Source: Olsenella sp. An285
GTDB taxonomy: Bacteria; Actinomycetota; Coriobacteriia; Coriobacteriales; Atopobiaceae
NCBI RefSeq assembly: GCF_002159625.1
Contig: NZ_NFIZ01000007.1
Location: 57,931-121,930 of the forward strand
Direction of reading: 5' to 3'
DNA length: 64,000 nt
Below the pieces are notes generated by a model. It was not told where the DNA came from. It saw only the letters and a program-made list of their open reading frames with translations, and searched no databases. This document shows, in pieces, positions 9,062-18,093 of the stretch. Each line of letters starts with the position of its first letter. Position 1 is the first letter of the stretch. A program made the translations under genes and the position numbers.

Positions 9062-11032
9062 TCACGCCCAGTTAAGTCGATAGTACCCGCTCCAGGGGTC
9101 GAAGCTCGGACTGTGCGAGGGGTCGCCCCCGGAGAGCTCCGGGAACAGCCCGAGCAGCCGAGCGGCGTCGCGCTCCTCGGCGGGCGTGGGGTCGTCACCC
9201 ATGAGGGAGCGGGGCGAGAGGAGCGTGGCGGTGGCGTAGGGCAGAAAGACGTTGCGAAGCCCGTGGCCGCGAGCTCGGCAGAACGCCTCGGCAAGCGAGT
9301 AGCCCGCGGTCTCGAACCCGCCCGCGAGCGAGAGCCCGGCGAGCTCGGGCTCGCGGACGAGGCAGCACTCGGGGTTCACCACGAGCGCGTCGTACGGGCG
9401 CTGCGCGCGCCCGACGTAGCCGCCGTCGTCCTGCGGGAGGTAGCGCAGCAGGTGCCCGAGCGAGCCGTCCGGCCGCACCACCATGCCGGCGTAGTCCAGA
9501 AGGCCGTCCGCGCGCACCACGCGCGGCGCGACGGCGAAGACCCCGGGCTGGCATGCCTGACCCACCATGAGCTCGAGGGACTCGAGGTCGAGCGCGTGGT
9601 CCGGAGACACGTGGAGCACGAGGTCCGCGTCCGGCCCGCAGGCGACCCCCTCGGGCCCGCCAATCGTGACCGAGGCGCCGTGGGCGCGCGCGTACGCGTC
9701 GAGCGCGGCGCGGGTCTCGGGACACGCCTCCCCCGCGCACGCAACGCGGACGCTCGGCGCGGGGCTCGGCACCGGGAAGGTGGTCCGGTAGGTGAAGTAG
9801 GCCCAGCCGTGCTCAACCCGACCGTCGGAGCCCGTGCGCGCGAGGTGCCTCTCTATCGCGCGCGTGCCCGCGTCCTGGGCGTAGGACTTGCTCGCCGGGT
9901 CCCCCGCAGAGGAGCCCGCGCAGATGCGCCAGTGGTAGAGCACCTGGGGCACGCGGACCACGGGCACGGCAAGCTCGGACACCTTGAGGGTGAGGTCGTA
10001 GTCCTGCGCGCCCTCCACCTCCGGGCCGGAGAGGCCCACGCGCGCGAGCAGGCCGCGCCTCACCGTGAGCCAGTGAATCACGTAGTTGTTGGAGAGCAGG
10101 AAGTCCGGGTTGGGGCCGGGCTTGATGAGCGGCAGCGAGGGACGGCCGAGCTCGTCGATGTTGTCCTCGTCGCAGTAGAGCAGGCCGACCTCGCCGTTCT
10201 TCTCGCCAATCGCGCGGACGAGCTCCGCCAGCGCGTACGGCTCCACCACGTCGTCATGGTCGAAGAAGCTCACGTAGTCGCCCGTGCAGTGGGCGATCCC
10301 GTGGTTGGTGTTGCCCACGATACCGCAGTTCTCCGCAAGCTCGACCACGCGTATGCGCGGGTCCGCGAGTTCGGAGAGCACGGCGCGCATGCCCTCGTCA
10401 TCGGGGCTCGCGTTCACGAGCACGAGCTCCCAGCGGTGGTACGTCTGTGCCAGCACGCTCCCCAGCATCTCGCGCAGGAGGGCGGGCGGCGTGCGGTACG
10501 CCGGGGTGACGATGCTCATGAGCGGTCCGGGCTCGGGTGCGGGAAGGGCGAGTCGCTCCGCGCGGCGGCGCTCCAGCCACTCGGGGTAGCGCGGGTCCAC
10601 GGAGGCGTTCGCGATGCGCTCCCCGTAGAAGCGCAGGTGACCCGGCCTGACCGTCTTGCCCACGGCCTCCCGCAGCCGCCCCGCGAGAAAGAGGATCCTG
10701 GGACGGTCGTCCCGCACGCGCGCGGCGTACTCGTCCACGCGCCAGCGCGCGCCGCCGGCCTCGATGACGTGAGTGGCGAGAAGGACGGTCTTCTCGTTCC
10801 TCACGCCGCGGATGCCGGACTCCTCCTCAAACGTGACGCAGCTCGGGCGCGGGGGCCTCCTCCCCTCCCTCGCGCACGACAGGACGACCCACAGATGGGA
10901 GACCGGACCGTCCTCGAACGAGCCCTCGTCGCTGCGGACACAGCCGGCGACGCGCAGGGCGCGTCCCCGTGAGAGCTCCTCGGGGACGAGGGGGTAGCTC
11001 TCGAAGTAGGTCCTGAGGCTGAAGTCCCGCAT
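9062..11032 (-). CDS. GT2 glycosyltransferase with an extra N-terminal domain
   Basis: 656 residues. The first 165 or so residues form a domain I do not recognise, possibly beta-rich (VSHLWVVLSCAREGRR, THVIEAGGARWRVDEYAARVRDDRP). Residues about 165-400 are a GT2 fold: LMSIVTPAYRTPPALLREML, VLVNASPDDEGM, VSFFDHDDVVEPYALAEL, and the acceptor-side ED equivalent EGAQDYDLTLKV. The C-terminal half (PDGSLGHLLRYLPQDDGGYVGRAQRPYDALVVN) looks like a second, shorter GT2-like module resembling those of rhamnan-type transferases. It starts 21 bp after rfbC stops, so co-transcription with rfbC is likely and a rhamnosyltransferase role is plausible but unproven. Confidence 0.8.
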   Translation of the reverse strand: MRDFSLRTYFESYPLVPEELSRGRALRVAGCVRSDEGSFEDGPVSHLWVVLSCAREGRRPPRPSCVTFEEESGIRGVRNEKTVLLATHVIEAGGARWRVDEYAARVRDDRPRILFLAGRLREAVGKTVRPGHLRFYGERIANASVDPRYPEWLERRRAERLALPAPEPGPLMSIVTPAYRTPPALLREMLGSVLAQTYHRWELVLVNASPDDEGMRAVLSELADPRIRVVELAENCGIVGNTNHGIAHCTGDYVSFFDHDDVVEPYALAELVRAIGEKNGEVGLLYCDEDNIDELGRPSLPLIKPGPNPDFLLSNNYVIHWLTVRRGLLARVGLSGPEVEGAQDYDLTLKVSELAVPVVRVPQVLYHWRICAGSSAGDPASKSYAQDAGTRAIERHLARTGSDGRVEHGWAYFTYRTTFPVPSPAPSVRVACAGEACPETRAALDAYARAHGASVTIGGPEGVACGPDADLVLHVSPDHALDLESLELMVGQACQPGVFAVAPRVVRADGLLDYAGMVVRPDGSLGHLLRYLPQDDGGYVGRAQRPYDALVVNPECCLVREPELAGLSLAGGFETAGYSLAEAFCRARGHGLRNVFLPYATATLLSPRSLMGDDPTPAEERDAARLLGLFPELSGGDPSHSPSFDPWSGYYRLNWA

Positions 11033-11053
11033 GGGGGCCGTCCGAGAGGGGCA

Positions 11054-11638
11054 CTAGCCCCGGAGCGAGGAGAGCGACGGGTGGGCCTTGTCCTTGTCCG
11101 AGAGCACGAGCTTGGCGGGGTCGAAGGCGTCGTCCCCCTCAAGCGCGGGCCACTCGACGCCGATGGCGGGGTCGTCCCACATGAGGCCGCCCTCGTCATT
11201 GGGGTGATAGACGTCGTCGCACTTGTAGCAGAACTCGGCCTCGTCCGAGAGCACCAGGAAGCCGTGGGCAAAGCCGCGCGGGACAAAGAACTGGCGGCGG
11301 TTCTCGGCGGAGAGGACGACGCCCTCCCACTTGCCGTAGGTGGCGCTGCCGGAGCGCAGGTCCACGGCAACGTCGAAGACCGTGCCGCGCACCACGCGCA
11401 CGAGCTTGGCCTGCGGGTGGTTGATCTGGAAGTGCAGGCCGCGCAGGACGCCGCGCGTGCTGGAGGACTGGTTGTCCTGGACGAACTCGGCGTCGATGCC
11501 GCCGGCCACGAAGTCCGGGCGCTTGTAGGTCTCCATGAAGTAGCCGCGGCGGTCACCGAAGCTCTTGACGTCGACGATCTTCACGCCCTCGATGGAGGTG
11601 TCGGTGAAGGTGAAGTTGCCGGAAGTGATGGTGGCCAT
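11054..11638 (-). CDS. rfbC: dTDP-4-dehydrorhamnose 3,5-epimerase
   Basis: 194 residues from ATG 11638 with GAGAGGACGCC just upstream; a longer frame to 11809 lacks a ribosome site. Hallmarks of RmlC: FTDTSIEGVKIVDVKSFGDRRGYFMETY at the N-terminus, QDNQSSSTRGVLRGLHFQ with the catalytic His, KLVRVVRGTVFDVAVDLR, and FVPRGFAHGFLVLSD. It epimerises C3 and C5 of dTDP-4-keto-6-deoxyglucose on the way to dTDP-L-rhamnose in the cytoplasm. The other rhamnose genes, rfbD, rfbB and rfbA, lie at 41830-46066, so the pathway is complete but split. Confidence 0.95.
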   Translation of the reverse strand: MATITSGNFTFTDTSIEGVKIVDVKSFGDRRGYFMETYKRPDFVAGGIDAEFVQDNQSSSTRGVLRGLHFQINHPQAKLVRVVRGTVFDVAVDLRSGSATYGKWEGVVLSAENRRQFFVPRGFAHGFLVLSDEAEFCYKCDDVYHPNDEGGLMWDDPAIGVEWPALEGDDAFDPAKLVLSDKDKAHPSLSSLRG

Positions 11639-11974
11639 GGCGTCCTCTCGTCGGGCGGGTTCTACGGCCTCTATGATAACGCGCTTGGCCGGAGACGTGG
11701 CCGGGCGAGGGGACGCGCGCGCTGGGCCAGTCGTGAACCACAGCGTCGTTACGCCCTCCGGAGGCGAATCATCGAACCAAAGAGGGCCTGAACCCACACC
11801 CCGGCTCAATCCCTACACCCAGAAGAGGAGAACGACAGGTTACGGTTTCCCTGACCTGCCAAGAAAAACGGTTCCTACACCCCCAAGAGTGTAGGAACCG
11901 TTCCAAAAGTCCTCTTTATCTGGAGTTGAGCCCCATTCTCACACCCGTCGAAGGGGAGGAACGGGAGCCCGTCC
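11639..11974. other. Intergenic region upstream of rfbC
   Basis: No gene supported. It should hold the rfbC promoter: a minus-strand TATCAT lies near 11671-11679, about 35 bases before the start, with no clear -35. The far end contains the terminator of the CotH gene at 11867-11902. The short minus-strand extension of the rfbC frame through here is considered non-coding. Confidence 0.6.
11867..11902 (-). terminator. Rho-independent terminator of the SLH-CotH gene
   Basis: A perfect 14-bp stem, AACGGTTCCTACAC against GTGTAGGAACCGTT, with an 8-base loop. On the minus strand it is followed by TTTCTTGG, so it fits the minus-strand gene ending at 11975. Its symmetry could also stop plus-strand transcripts. 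Confidence 0.85.
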
Positions 11975-14278
11975 CTACCTCGCCTGCCCCTCAAGCCAGC
12001 TGGTGCGAGCGCGAAGCCAGCCCTCGAGGTAGTCCATGTTCCCTGCGTAGGTGGGCGCAGGCTCGATCCAGTCGCTGTAGGATGTGAGACCCCAGAGCAC
12101 CTGGTTCATCCGCTGCGTGCCAACAAGCTGATTCTCGATATCCCCAAAGGTCTTGAGCGCATCCGAGTCCTCGGACAGGAACTCCCTCAGGACTGGCAGG
12201 AGCTCGTCGTCGAGAACCTCCTCGAAACGCTGCGAGACGATGGGACTTGCCATGAACCAGGGCTCCCGCTCCCCGGAGAAGTAGTAGCCCACCGAAGAGT
12301 TCATCGACGGGTCGTTAACCCTGACGCCGAACGCGGAGTCGAAGTCCCAGACGGGACCGGCGTAGAACACGTGCCTCATGCCCTCGTCGCTGGCAGAGGG
12401 GAGATAGAAGTAGGTGGATGAGGACATCCAGTCGACGTTCTTGGAGAACTCGTTGATCAGATGCGCCCTGACGAGCGAGTCGACGTCAAGATAGTCGGAA
12501 CACGGGAGGCCCGTCGCGGGATTCACGCCCTCGGCGCTGCAGCTGTCTATCGCCTCCTGCATAAGCTCGCTCACATAGAGCATCTGGGCCTGGGAGAGGT
12601 TCTCCGGCTCCTTGACCACGAAGTAGCCCTCCGAGGTCTCGAACCAGCAGCGCTCTCCCTGGTAGTAGGCGTTGTCGAGCTCGATGAGGTAGCCTCCGGA
12701 GATGTCGGCGGGATCCGCGACGCCCTCGACGTACTGTACCGAGAAACCGTACCTGTTTGTCGTCTGGGCAACGGGAAGCTCCTCGACGTCCACCCCCTCG
12801 TTTGCCTCCTCGATGTCATCCTCGAGCTTGTGGATGTCCACGCGACCGTCGTTAACCTCAACCTTCTCTGAGAGCAGGTACGTGCCGCGGTACTCCCCGT
12901 CGTAGTAGAGGTCCACGGGCTCGCACTCGGGCGTTCCCTCGAGACCGAGCGCGGAGGCGATCTCAAACGCGACGGAGTTGTGGGCGAGCGTCACGTCGAT
13001 GGCTTCCGCGAGAAGGACCCATGTCTTGTTCTCGTTGTCCTCGTTGCCGGTCTGGAGCAGGTCGCACTTCTTGTCGAGCTTGATCTGATAGGGCTTCTTG
13101 TCCGCCTGCCAGGTGGAGTTGCCGCGCCCCTTGATCTGGGTGAGCTCACCGTCGTAGACGATGCCGCCCTCCGACGTCACGAGCGTCATCGACCCCTTTG
13201 ACTTGGCAGAGTGATCGGGACTGGCCTCGACGAAGTGGCGCCCCTCGTTCTGCGGGTCCTCGCTCGTGAGGTACAGCGAGCTCACGCTGGAAGAGACCAT
13301 GATGGTGAGCGACTGCTCGGTCGCGTGGGCAGAGGTCCCGTAGCGAAGCACGCGAGAGCCGTCGATTCCGACCGGGAGCGCGCTCAGGTCGAGGGAGCCC
13401 CCGCCCACGACGGAAGAGAGACTGTCGGAGCCGTCGAGCGAGACGCGGACCTCGCCGAACCAGTCGGGAAAGCTCAGCTCCACCGCGGAGAGGTCGGCAT
13501 TGGAGGGGAGGAACAGGTAACTCTCCCCGCCCTCAGCCGCGGAGAGCACCGTGGTCCCCAGACCGTCCCCGCACGCCACGCGGGCCTCCACGGTGGGCGC
13601 CACCACGTCGCGATGGAACACGGTGAGCATCTTCGCAGCATGGGCGCGTTGCGCAGTCCTCTGGGGCATGATGAGGGGCGCGCCCGTAGAGAGGTCGCCC
13701 GTGAGGATGCCCTCGTCCGCAGCCCAGCTCACCGCCTCGAGGGCGAAGTCTGAGACGGCCGCGGCGTCTCCCATCCCCGAAAGAGCCTCGCCGTCACTGG
13801 AGACTTCGAGCCCTGCGACCTCCCCCGCATAGCTCGCCAACATCTTGGCAAGCTGCTCGCGGGTAACCGGGTCGGCGGGGCCAAAGAGACCGTTCTCGTA
13901 GCCGGACACGACTCCCTCGGAACACGCCCAGGTCACGGCGTCGGCATAGAAGGACGCCTCGGAGTAGTCGCAGTCGGGAAAGGAGACGGGGGCACCCTGC
14001 GAGGCGGGCTCGCCGGCCATCCGCCAGAGTATGGTCACGGCCTCGGCGCGAGTAACGGGCTGCGCGGGACCAAAAGTTCCGTCGGCGTAGCCGGAGATGA
14101 GGTCGTGGTCCTCCACGTAGTCGAGGTAGCCGTCGGTCACATACCAGTCGGTCTCGGGGACGTCGGGAAAACCGATGTAGGCAGCCTGCGCCGGAGCGGG
14201 TGCGGCAGCAACAAGGCCAGCGGCAAGCACAAGTGCCGAAAGGACCGCGGCGGGCGATAGAGCGGCTCTTCGAGTCAT
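11975..14278 (-). CDS. Secreted SLH-anchored CotH-type kinase
   Basis: 767 residues with a clear signal peptide (MTRRAALSPAAVLSALVLAAGLVAAAPAPAQA). Residues about 32-220 are three SLH repeats (FPDVPETDWYVTDGYLDYV, ISGYADGTFGPAQPVTRAE, VSGYENGLFGPADPVTREQ). A linker domain follows, then a CotH kinase domain with QIKGRGNSTWQ near residue 382, the KPYQIKLDKKC segment, and VWDFDSAFG near 648 as the metal-binding acidic motif. CotH family proteins are atypical protein kinases known from spore coats and secreted eukaryotic proteins. Here the SLH modules imply a wall-surface location. The terminator at 11867 and divergent spacing suggest a single-gene transcript. Substrate unknown. Confidence 0.88.
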   Translation of the reverse strand: MTRRAALSPAAVLSALVLAAGLVAAAPAPAQAAYIGFPDVPETDWYVTDGYLDYVEDHDLISGYADGTFGPAQPVTRAEAVTILWRMAGEPASQGAPVSFPDCDYSEASFYADAVTWACSEGVVSGYENGLFGPADPVTREQLAKMLASYAGEVAGLEVSSDGEALSGMGDAAAVSDFALEAVSWAADEGILTGDLSTGAPLIMPQRTAQRAHAAKMLTVFHRDVVAPTVEARVACGDGLGTTVLSAAEGGESYLFLPSNADLSAVELSFPDWFGEVRVSLDGSDSLSSVVGGGSLDLSALPVGIDGSRVLRYGTSAHATEQSLTIMVSSSVSSLYLTSEDPQNEGRHFVEASPDHSAKSKGSMTLVTSEGGIVYDGELTQIKGRGNSTWQADKKPYQIKLDKKCDLLQTGNEDNENKTWVLLAEAIDVTLAHNSVAFEIASALGLEGTPECEPVDLYYDGEYRGTYLLSEKVEVNDGRVDIHKLEDDIEEANEGVDVEELPVAQTTNRYGFSVQYVEGVADPADISGGYLIELDNAYYQGERCWFETSEGYFVVKEPENLSQAQMLYVSELMQEAIDSCSAEGVNPATGLPCSDYLDVDSLVRAHLINEFSKNVDWMSSSTYFYLPSASDEGMRHVFYAGPVWDFDSAFGVRVNDPSMNSSVGYYFSGEREPWFMASPIVSQRFEEVLDDELLPVLREFLSEDSDALKTFGDIENQLVGTQRMNQVLWGLTSYSDWIEPAPTYAGNMDYLEGWLRARTSWLEGQAR

Positions 14279-14396
14279 GGAGTTTGTCCTCGTTTCTACT
14301 AGACGCTGCAGGCAACCATAGAGGAGATTCTTGAGGCCGATGCAAGCGGAGCGTTTGCTTCGGTGGGCGAGAAGGACGCGTCGGCGGACGGGGGTC

Positions 14397-15365
14397 CTAG
14401 CCCTCGCGTCGTCCCCGTTCGCGCCTGTAGGCCTCCGTCACTCGAAGCTCCCAGTCTCTTCTGTGGCCCTTGACCACGGTGTCCAGAATGAGCCCGCAGA
14501 CCAAAAGCAGCGCTCCCAGACCGCAGAAAGCAACGGCTGCCACGGCGGTGGGAAGTCGCTCGACGAGGCCCGTCTCGACAAACTCAAGAATCACCGGAAT
14601 CCCCAGCACCAGACCAACCGCAAAGAAGAAAGCAGCGAGAAGCGAGAAGAACGGCAGCGGCTTGTAGTCCTTGAAGAGCGAGAAGATCATGCCCAGGACC
14701 TTGAGTCCGTCCGAGAAGGTGTTGAGCTTGGAGACGGAGCCCTCGGGACGGTCGCGGTACTCGATGGGCACCTGCTGGATGCGCCAGCGCTTGTCAGCGG
14801 CGTGGATGGAGAGCTCGGTCTCAATCTGGAACCCCGGGGAGAGCACAGGCAGGGTCTCGGCGAAGACGCGGCTGAACGAGCGGTAGCCCGTCATGATATC
14901 CGTGTACTGGTAGCCGTAGAGGCGGTTGATGAGCCAGCGCACGAGGTCGTTGCCAAACCCGTGGAAGGCGCGCTTGTTCTCCTCGCCGTAGGTGCCGTTG
15001 GAGAGGCGGTCCCCCACCACGGTGTCGGCCTCGTCGGCCATGAGCGGGGCCAGCAGCGCGGGCGCGAACTCAGCCGGGTAGGTGTCGTCGCCGTCCGCCA
15101 TGATGTAGTAGTCAGCGTCGATGTCGCGCAGCATCTGACGCACCACGTTGCCCTTGCCCTGGCGCGGCTCGAAGCGCACCACGGCCCCGTGCTCGCGGGC
15201 GATGGCAGAGGTGTCATCCGAAGAATTGTTGTCGTAGACGTAGATCGTGGCACCAGGCAGCTCGCGGGCAAAGTCATCGATCACCTTGCCGATGGTGAGC
15301 GCCTCGTTGTAGCAGGGCAGAAGCACTGCGACCCCGGAATAGTCACATTCATTACTCATTGACAC
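14397..15365 (-). CDS. Polyprenyl-phosphate-sugar type GT2 with C-terminal membrane spans
   Basis: I chose GTG 15365 because GGAGG lies 8 bases upstream; ATG 15386 has no ribosome site. The 322-residue protein has the DPM1/GtrB-like layout: VAVLLPCYNEALTIGKVI, VYDNNSSDDT, MADGDDTYPAEF (DxD) and DIMTGYRSFSRVF, then two hydrophobic segments (LPFFSLLAAFFFAVGLVLGIPVI and AVAAVAFCGLGALLLVCGLIL). Such enzymes load a sugar onto undecaprenyl phosphate for use outside the membrane by GT-C enzymes. It is the last gene of the operon starting at 22696, 36 bp after the DUF2142-like gene, and may charge the lipid carrier with the operon's modified sugar. Confidence 0.85.
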   Translation of the reverse strand: MSMSNECDYSGVAVLLPCYNEALTIGKVIDDFARELPGATIYVYDNNSSDDTSAIAREHGAVVRFEPRQGKGNVVRQMLRDIDADYYIMADGDDTYPAEFAPALLAPLMADEADTVVGDRLSNGTYGEENKRAFHGFGNDLVRWLINRLYGYQYTDIMTGYRSFSRVFAETLPVLSPGFQIETELSIHAADKRWRIQQVPIEYRDRPEGSVSKLNTFSDGLKVLGMIFSLFKDYKPLPFFSLLAAFFFAVGLVLGIPVILEFVETGLVERLPTAVAAVAFCGLGALLLVCGLILDTVVKGHRRDWELRVTEAYRRERGRREG

Positions 15366-15401
15366 GGTACAATCCTCCTCCCGCATACGTGCCCAACAAG
15401 G

Positions 15402-16859
15402 TTACATCACATGGACGGCAAGGAGACAGGTTGTGGTCGTAAGCGCCGCAACAAGGACCAGGCCGAGAATTGTGGGCAGAAGCGGATAGGACACGAAAGT
15501 CCGATTTCCGTCGCTCGGGTCTCCCCCGTCAAGGCGAGCCGGGGCGAGATTCGTCCCCTCGGGGTGACGGGGTCGCAGAAGCAGTGCCAGCGCAAGGAGC
15601 ATCGGGAAGACGAGGGGGGTGAAGTATCGGGTCTGCACGCCCTTTACCACCTCGTTCCCAAGCGGCGTGAACTGGAGATACATTGCGAGGTATATCAGGA
15701 GGACGATGAGCGCTGACAGAGCCGCAAGACCTGCGGCGAGACCGACGGACACCCTACCGTCCACCCGTCTCCTCTCGAGCTCGAGAACCTCTGGAGCGAA
15801 GGCGAGCAGGAGAGCAATGACGACAATCCAGCTCGCGCTGGAGACATTTCCGCTATAGGGGGTCGCGGAGCTCAGGGCCAGAACATCGGTCTTGAGCAGA
15901 GTCGAGAGGGCGGCACCGAGAAACGCACACGGGTCCTGAAGCACAAGCCTGAGCTGCTCGTCTGGTTCAATCTTGCTAGACCACATGACCCCGGTGTTGA
16001 CGCCGGCAACCCGGAGGTACCAAAGAACGAACGCAAGCAGGGACACGGTCCCTATCACCCCAACGACGACGAGCCTGCGCGGAGTCCTGAAATCCCTCCT
16101 CAGAAGCGGCAGCATCGGGAGGAGGAGGCCAAAGGGAACGTACGTCGTCTTGGCGAGGCAGAGGCAAAGCGTCGAGATCGCAAGAGCGACCCACGTGCCG
16201 CGCCCCACGCTCTCGCACCAGAGCATCCGCACGATACTGGCCACGAGGATGGATGCGAAAACAAAGGACATGGAATCCGCGCTCACCACCGCAGAGGCGG
16301 CAACGGACTGGGGGAGCACGGCTACGAGACCAAAGAGGCGTCGCCCAACGGGCAGAAGGAGAATGCAGAGGAGCGACCCCACAGCATATGCGAGCACCCC
16401 ACAGAGTCTCATCGTCAAGATGACAATCAATGGGTCTGCCGAGAAGAGCGTGGCGAGCAGGTAGCCCACAACCTGCGGAAGATAGCTCAACGGGGAGTTC
16501 ACCGCCGTGTTGGGAAACAGCCAGGTTACTGAGGCCTCCCCCATCACACCATCGGAGGCAAGGGCGGGGTCATCCCACGTCGGGAAGTCATAGAGCTGAT
16601 GCCCGTCCTCATCGTAGAACGACAGGTTGCCAGTGACCATAAGCTCATAGAGGGCAGCATCGGTCTCTCCCCCATACAGGTCGTACTCGTCGGAGGATGG
16701 CGAGACGAGCGTGGTGTCCAGCCCCTCCGACGATACCCTCACCGGCAGAAACATCCCCTCTGAGATCTGCTCGACCCGAGCAACGTGCATGGGCTCGTCC
16801 AGCCCCGCCCCCGCCGGAAGGGAGAACGCGATGACGGAGCCACATATGAGCGTGAGCAC
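15402..16859 (-). CDS. Multi-span membrane protein of the DUF2142 type, possible GT-C glycosyltransferase
   Basis: About 485 residues with at least nine hydrophobic segments and an early acidic motif, AGAGLDEPMHVARVEQISEG, like the first-loop Asp/Glu of GT-C enzymes and typical of DUF2142 proteins. An extracytoplasmic loop (VSSEGLDTTLVSPSSDEYDLYGG) follows. The start is unclear. The first usable codon is GTG 16859, but it falls inside the first hydrophobic helix, which in this frame extends upstream (RFDRQTLALALAAFVLTLI) with no ATG, GTG or TTG; ATA sits where MKRFDRQ would begin. Either a rare start codon or an N-terminal lesion is possible. It is co-transcribed with the wecE-like gene and the polyprenyl GT2, suggesting transfer from a lipid-linked donor. 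Confidence 0.75.
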   Translation of the reverse strand: MLTLICGSVIAFSLPAGAGLDEPMHVARVEQISEGMFLPVRVSSEGLDTTLVSPSSDEYDLYGGETDAALYELMVTGNLSFYDEDGHQLYDFPTWDDPALASDGVMGEASVTWLFPNTAVNSPLSYLPQVVGYLLATLFSADPLIVILTMRLCGVLAYAVGSLLCILLLPVGRRLFGLVAVLPQSVAASAVVSADSMSFVFASILVASIVRMLWCESVGRGTWVALAISTLCLCLAKTTYVPFGLLLPMLPLLRRDFRTPRRLVVVGVIGTVSLLAFVLWYLRVAGVNTGVMWSSKIEPDEQLRLVLQDPCAFLGAALSTLLKTDVLALSSATPYSGNVSSASWIVVIALLLAFAPEVLELERRRVDGRVSVGLAAGLAALSALIVLLIYLAMYLQFTPLGNEVVKGVQTRYFTPLVFPMLLALALLLRPRHPEGTNLAPARLDGGDPSDGNRTFVSYPLLPTILGLVLVAALTTTTCLLAVHVM

Positions 16860-16950
16860 GAACGCGGCAAGAGCCAGCGCAAGTGTCTGCCGATCAAACC
16901 GCTTTATCGTGCACCCCCATTTGCTCCGCCGCCCAAAAGCATCGGACGGA

Positions 16951-18093
16951 TCATTCGACAGACCCCTCGAAGAACTCCAGAACCGCGCGAATCACGGCCT
17001 CGCGGTCCTTCTCGGAGAGCCCGTAGTACATGGGCAGGCGCAGCAGACGATCGCTCTCGCGCGTGGTGTAGACGTCCTCGCCGGCAAAGCGCCCGAAGCG
17101 CAGGCCCGCCGGAGAGCTGTGGAGCGGCACGTAGTGGAAGACCGCCATCACGCCACGCCTCTTGAGATGCTCGATGAGCGCGGTCCTCTCGTTCAGGTCC
17201 GCAGCCTTGAGATAGAACATGTGCGCGTTGTGGACGCATCCCTCCGGCACCACCGGCAGGTCGACCCGTCCGGCCTCTGCGAGGGGCCGGAGCGCCTCGT
17301 AGTAGGCGTGCCAGGTGGCGAGTCGGTCGTTGTTGATCCTGTCCGCCTGCTCGAGCTGGCCCCAGAGGTAGGCCGCATTGAGATCGCTCTGGAGATAGGA
17401 GCTGCCGCGGTCGACCCAGGTGTACTTGTCCACCTGCCCAAGGCGGAAGAGAGAGCGGTTGGTGCCCTTCTCCCGAATGATCTCCGCGCGCTGAATGTAG
17501 GCAGGGTCGTTGATGACGAGGGCGCCGCCCTCCCCCATCGAGTAGTTCTTGGTCTCGTGGAAGGAGTAGCAGCCGAAGGTCCCGATGGTCCCGAGCGCTC
17601 GCCCGTGATAGGTGCTCATGACGCCCTGTGCGGCGTCCTCCACCACAAGGAGATCGTGCCGACGCGCTATACGGACGATCTCGTCCATCTCGCAGGCAAC
17701 GCCTGCGTAGTGCACGGGAACGATGACGCGCGTGCGCTCGGTGATGGCGGCCTCGATCTTGGTCTCGTCCATGTTCATGGTGTCCGGGCGCACGTCGACG
17801 AAGACGAGCTCGGCCCCCATCGCCTGGAAGGCGGTGGCCGTGGAGGAGAACGTGAAGCTGGGGAGGATCACCTCGTCGCCCGGCTTCAGGTCGCAGAGGA
17901 CGGCGGCCATCTCGAGCGCCGCGGTCCCGCTCGTGGTGAGCAGGACTTTCTCCGCCCCAAAGCGCTCCTCCATCCAGGCGTGGCAGCGGCGTGAGAAAGG
18001 CCCGTCGCCGCAGATCTTGTGGTTGACCTCGGCCGCCTCGCGGACGTACTCCATCTCTGTACCCACGTAGGGCGGAACGTTGAAGTCGATCAT
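16951..18093 (-). CDS. rffA: dTDP-4-amino-4,6-dideoxygalactose transaminase (WecE/RffA type)
   Basis: 380 residues, full length for the family and closely matching enterobacterial WecE: MIDFNVPPYVGTEMEYV, KICGDGPFSRRCHAWME, PDTMNMDETKIEAAIT, VPVHYAGVACEMD, VVEDAAQGVMSTYHGRALGT, and FHETKNYSMGEGGA with the PLP lysine at about residue 182. WecE converts dTDP-4-keto-6-deoxyglucose, made by RfbA/RfbB encoded at 42747-46066, to dTDP-Fuc4N using glutamate. Its ATG overlaps the stop of the ATP-grasp gene (ATGA, 18090-18093), so the two are translationally coupled. WecE is best known from enterobacterial common antigen, so its place in an actinobacterial operon suggests old transfer. Confidence 0.93.
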   Translation of the reverse strand: MIDFNVPPYVGTEMEYVREAAEVNHKICGDGPFSRRCHAWMEERFGAEKVLLTTSGTAALEMAAVLCDLKPGDEVILPSFTFSSTATAFQAMGAELVFVDVRPDTMNMDETKIEAAITERTRVIVPVHYAGVACEMDEIVRIARRHDLLVVEDAAQGVMSTYHGRALGTIGTFGCYSFHETKNYSMGEGGALVINDPAYIQRAEIIREKGTNRSLFRLGQVDKYTWVDRGSSYLQSDLNAAYLWGQLEQADRINNDRLATWHAYYEALRPLAEAGRVDLPVVPEGCVHNAHMFYLKAADLNERTALIEHLKRRGVMAVFHYVPLHSSPAGLRFGRFAGEDVYTTRESDRLLRLPMYYGLSEKDREAVIRAVLEFFEGSVE

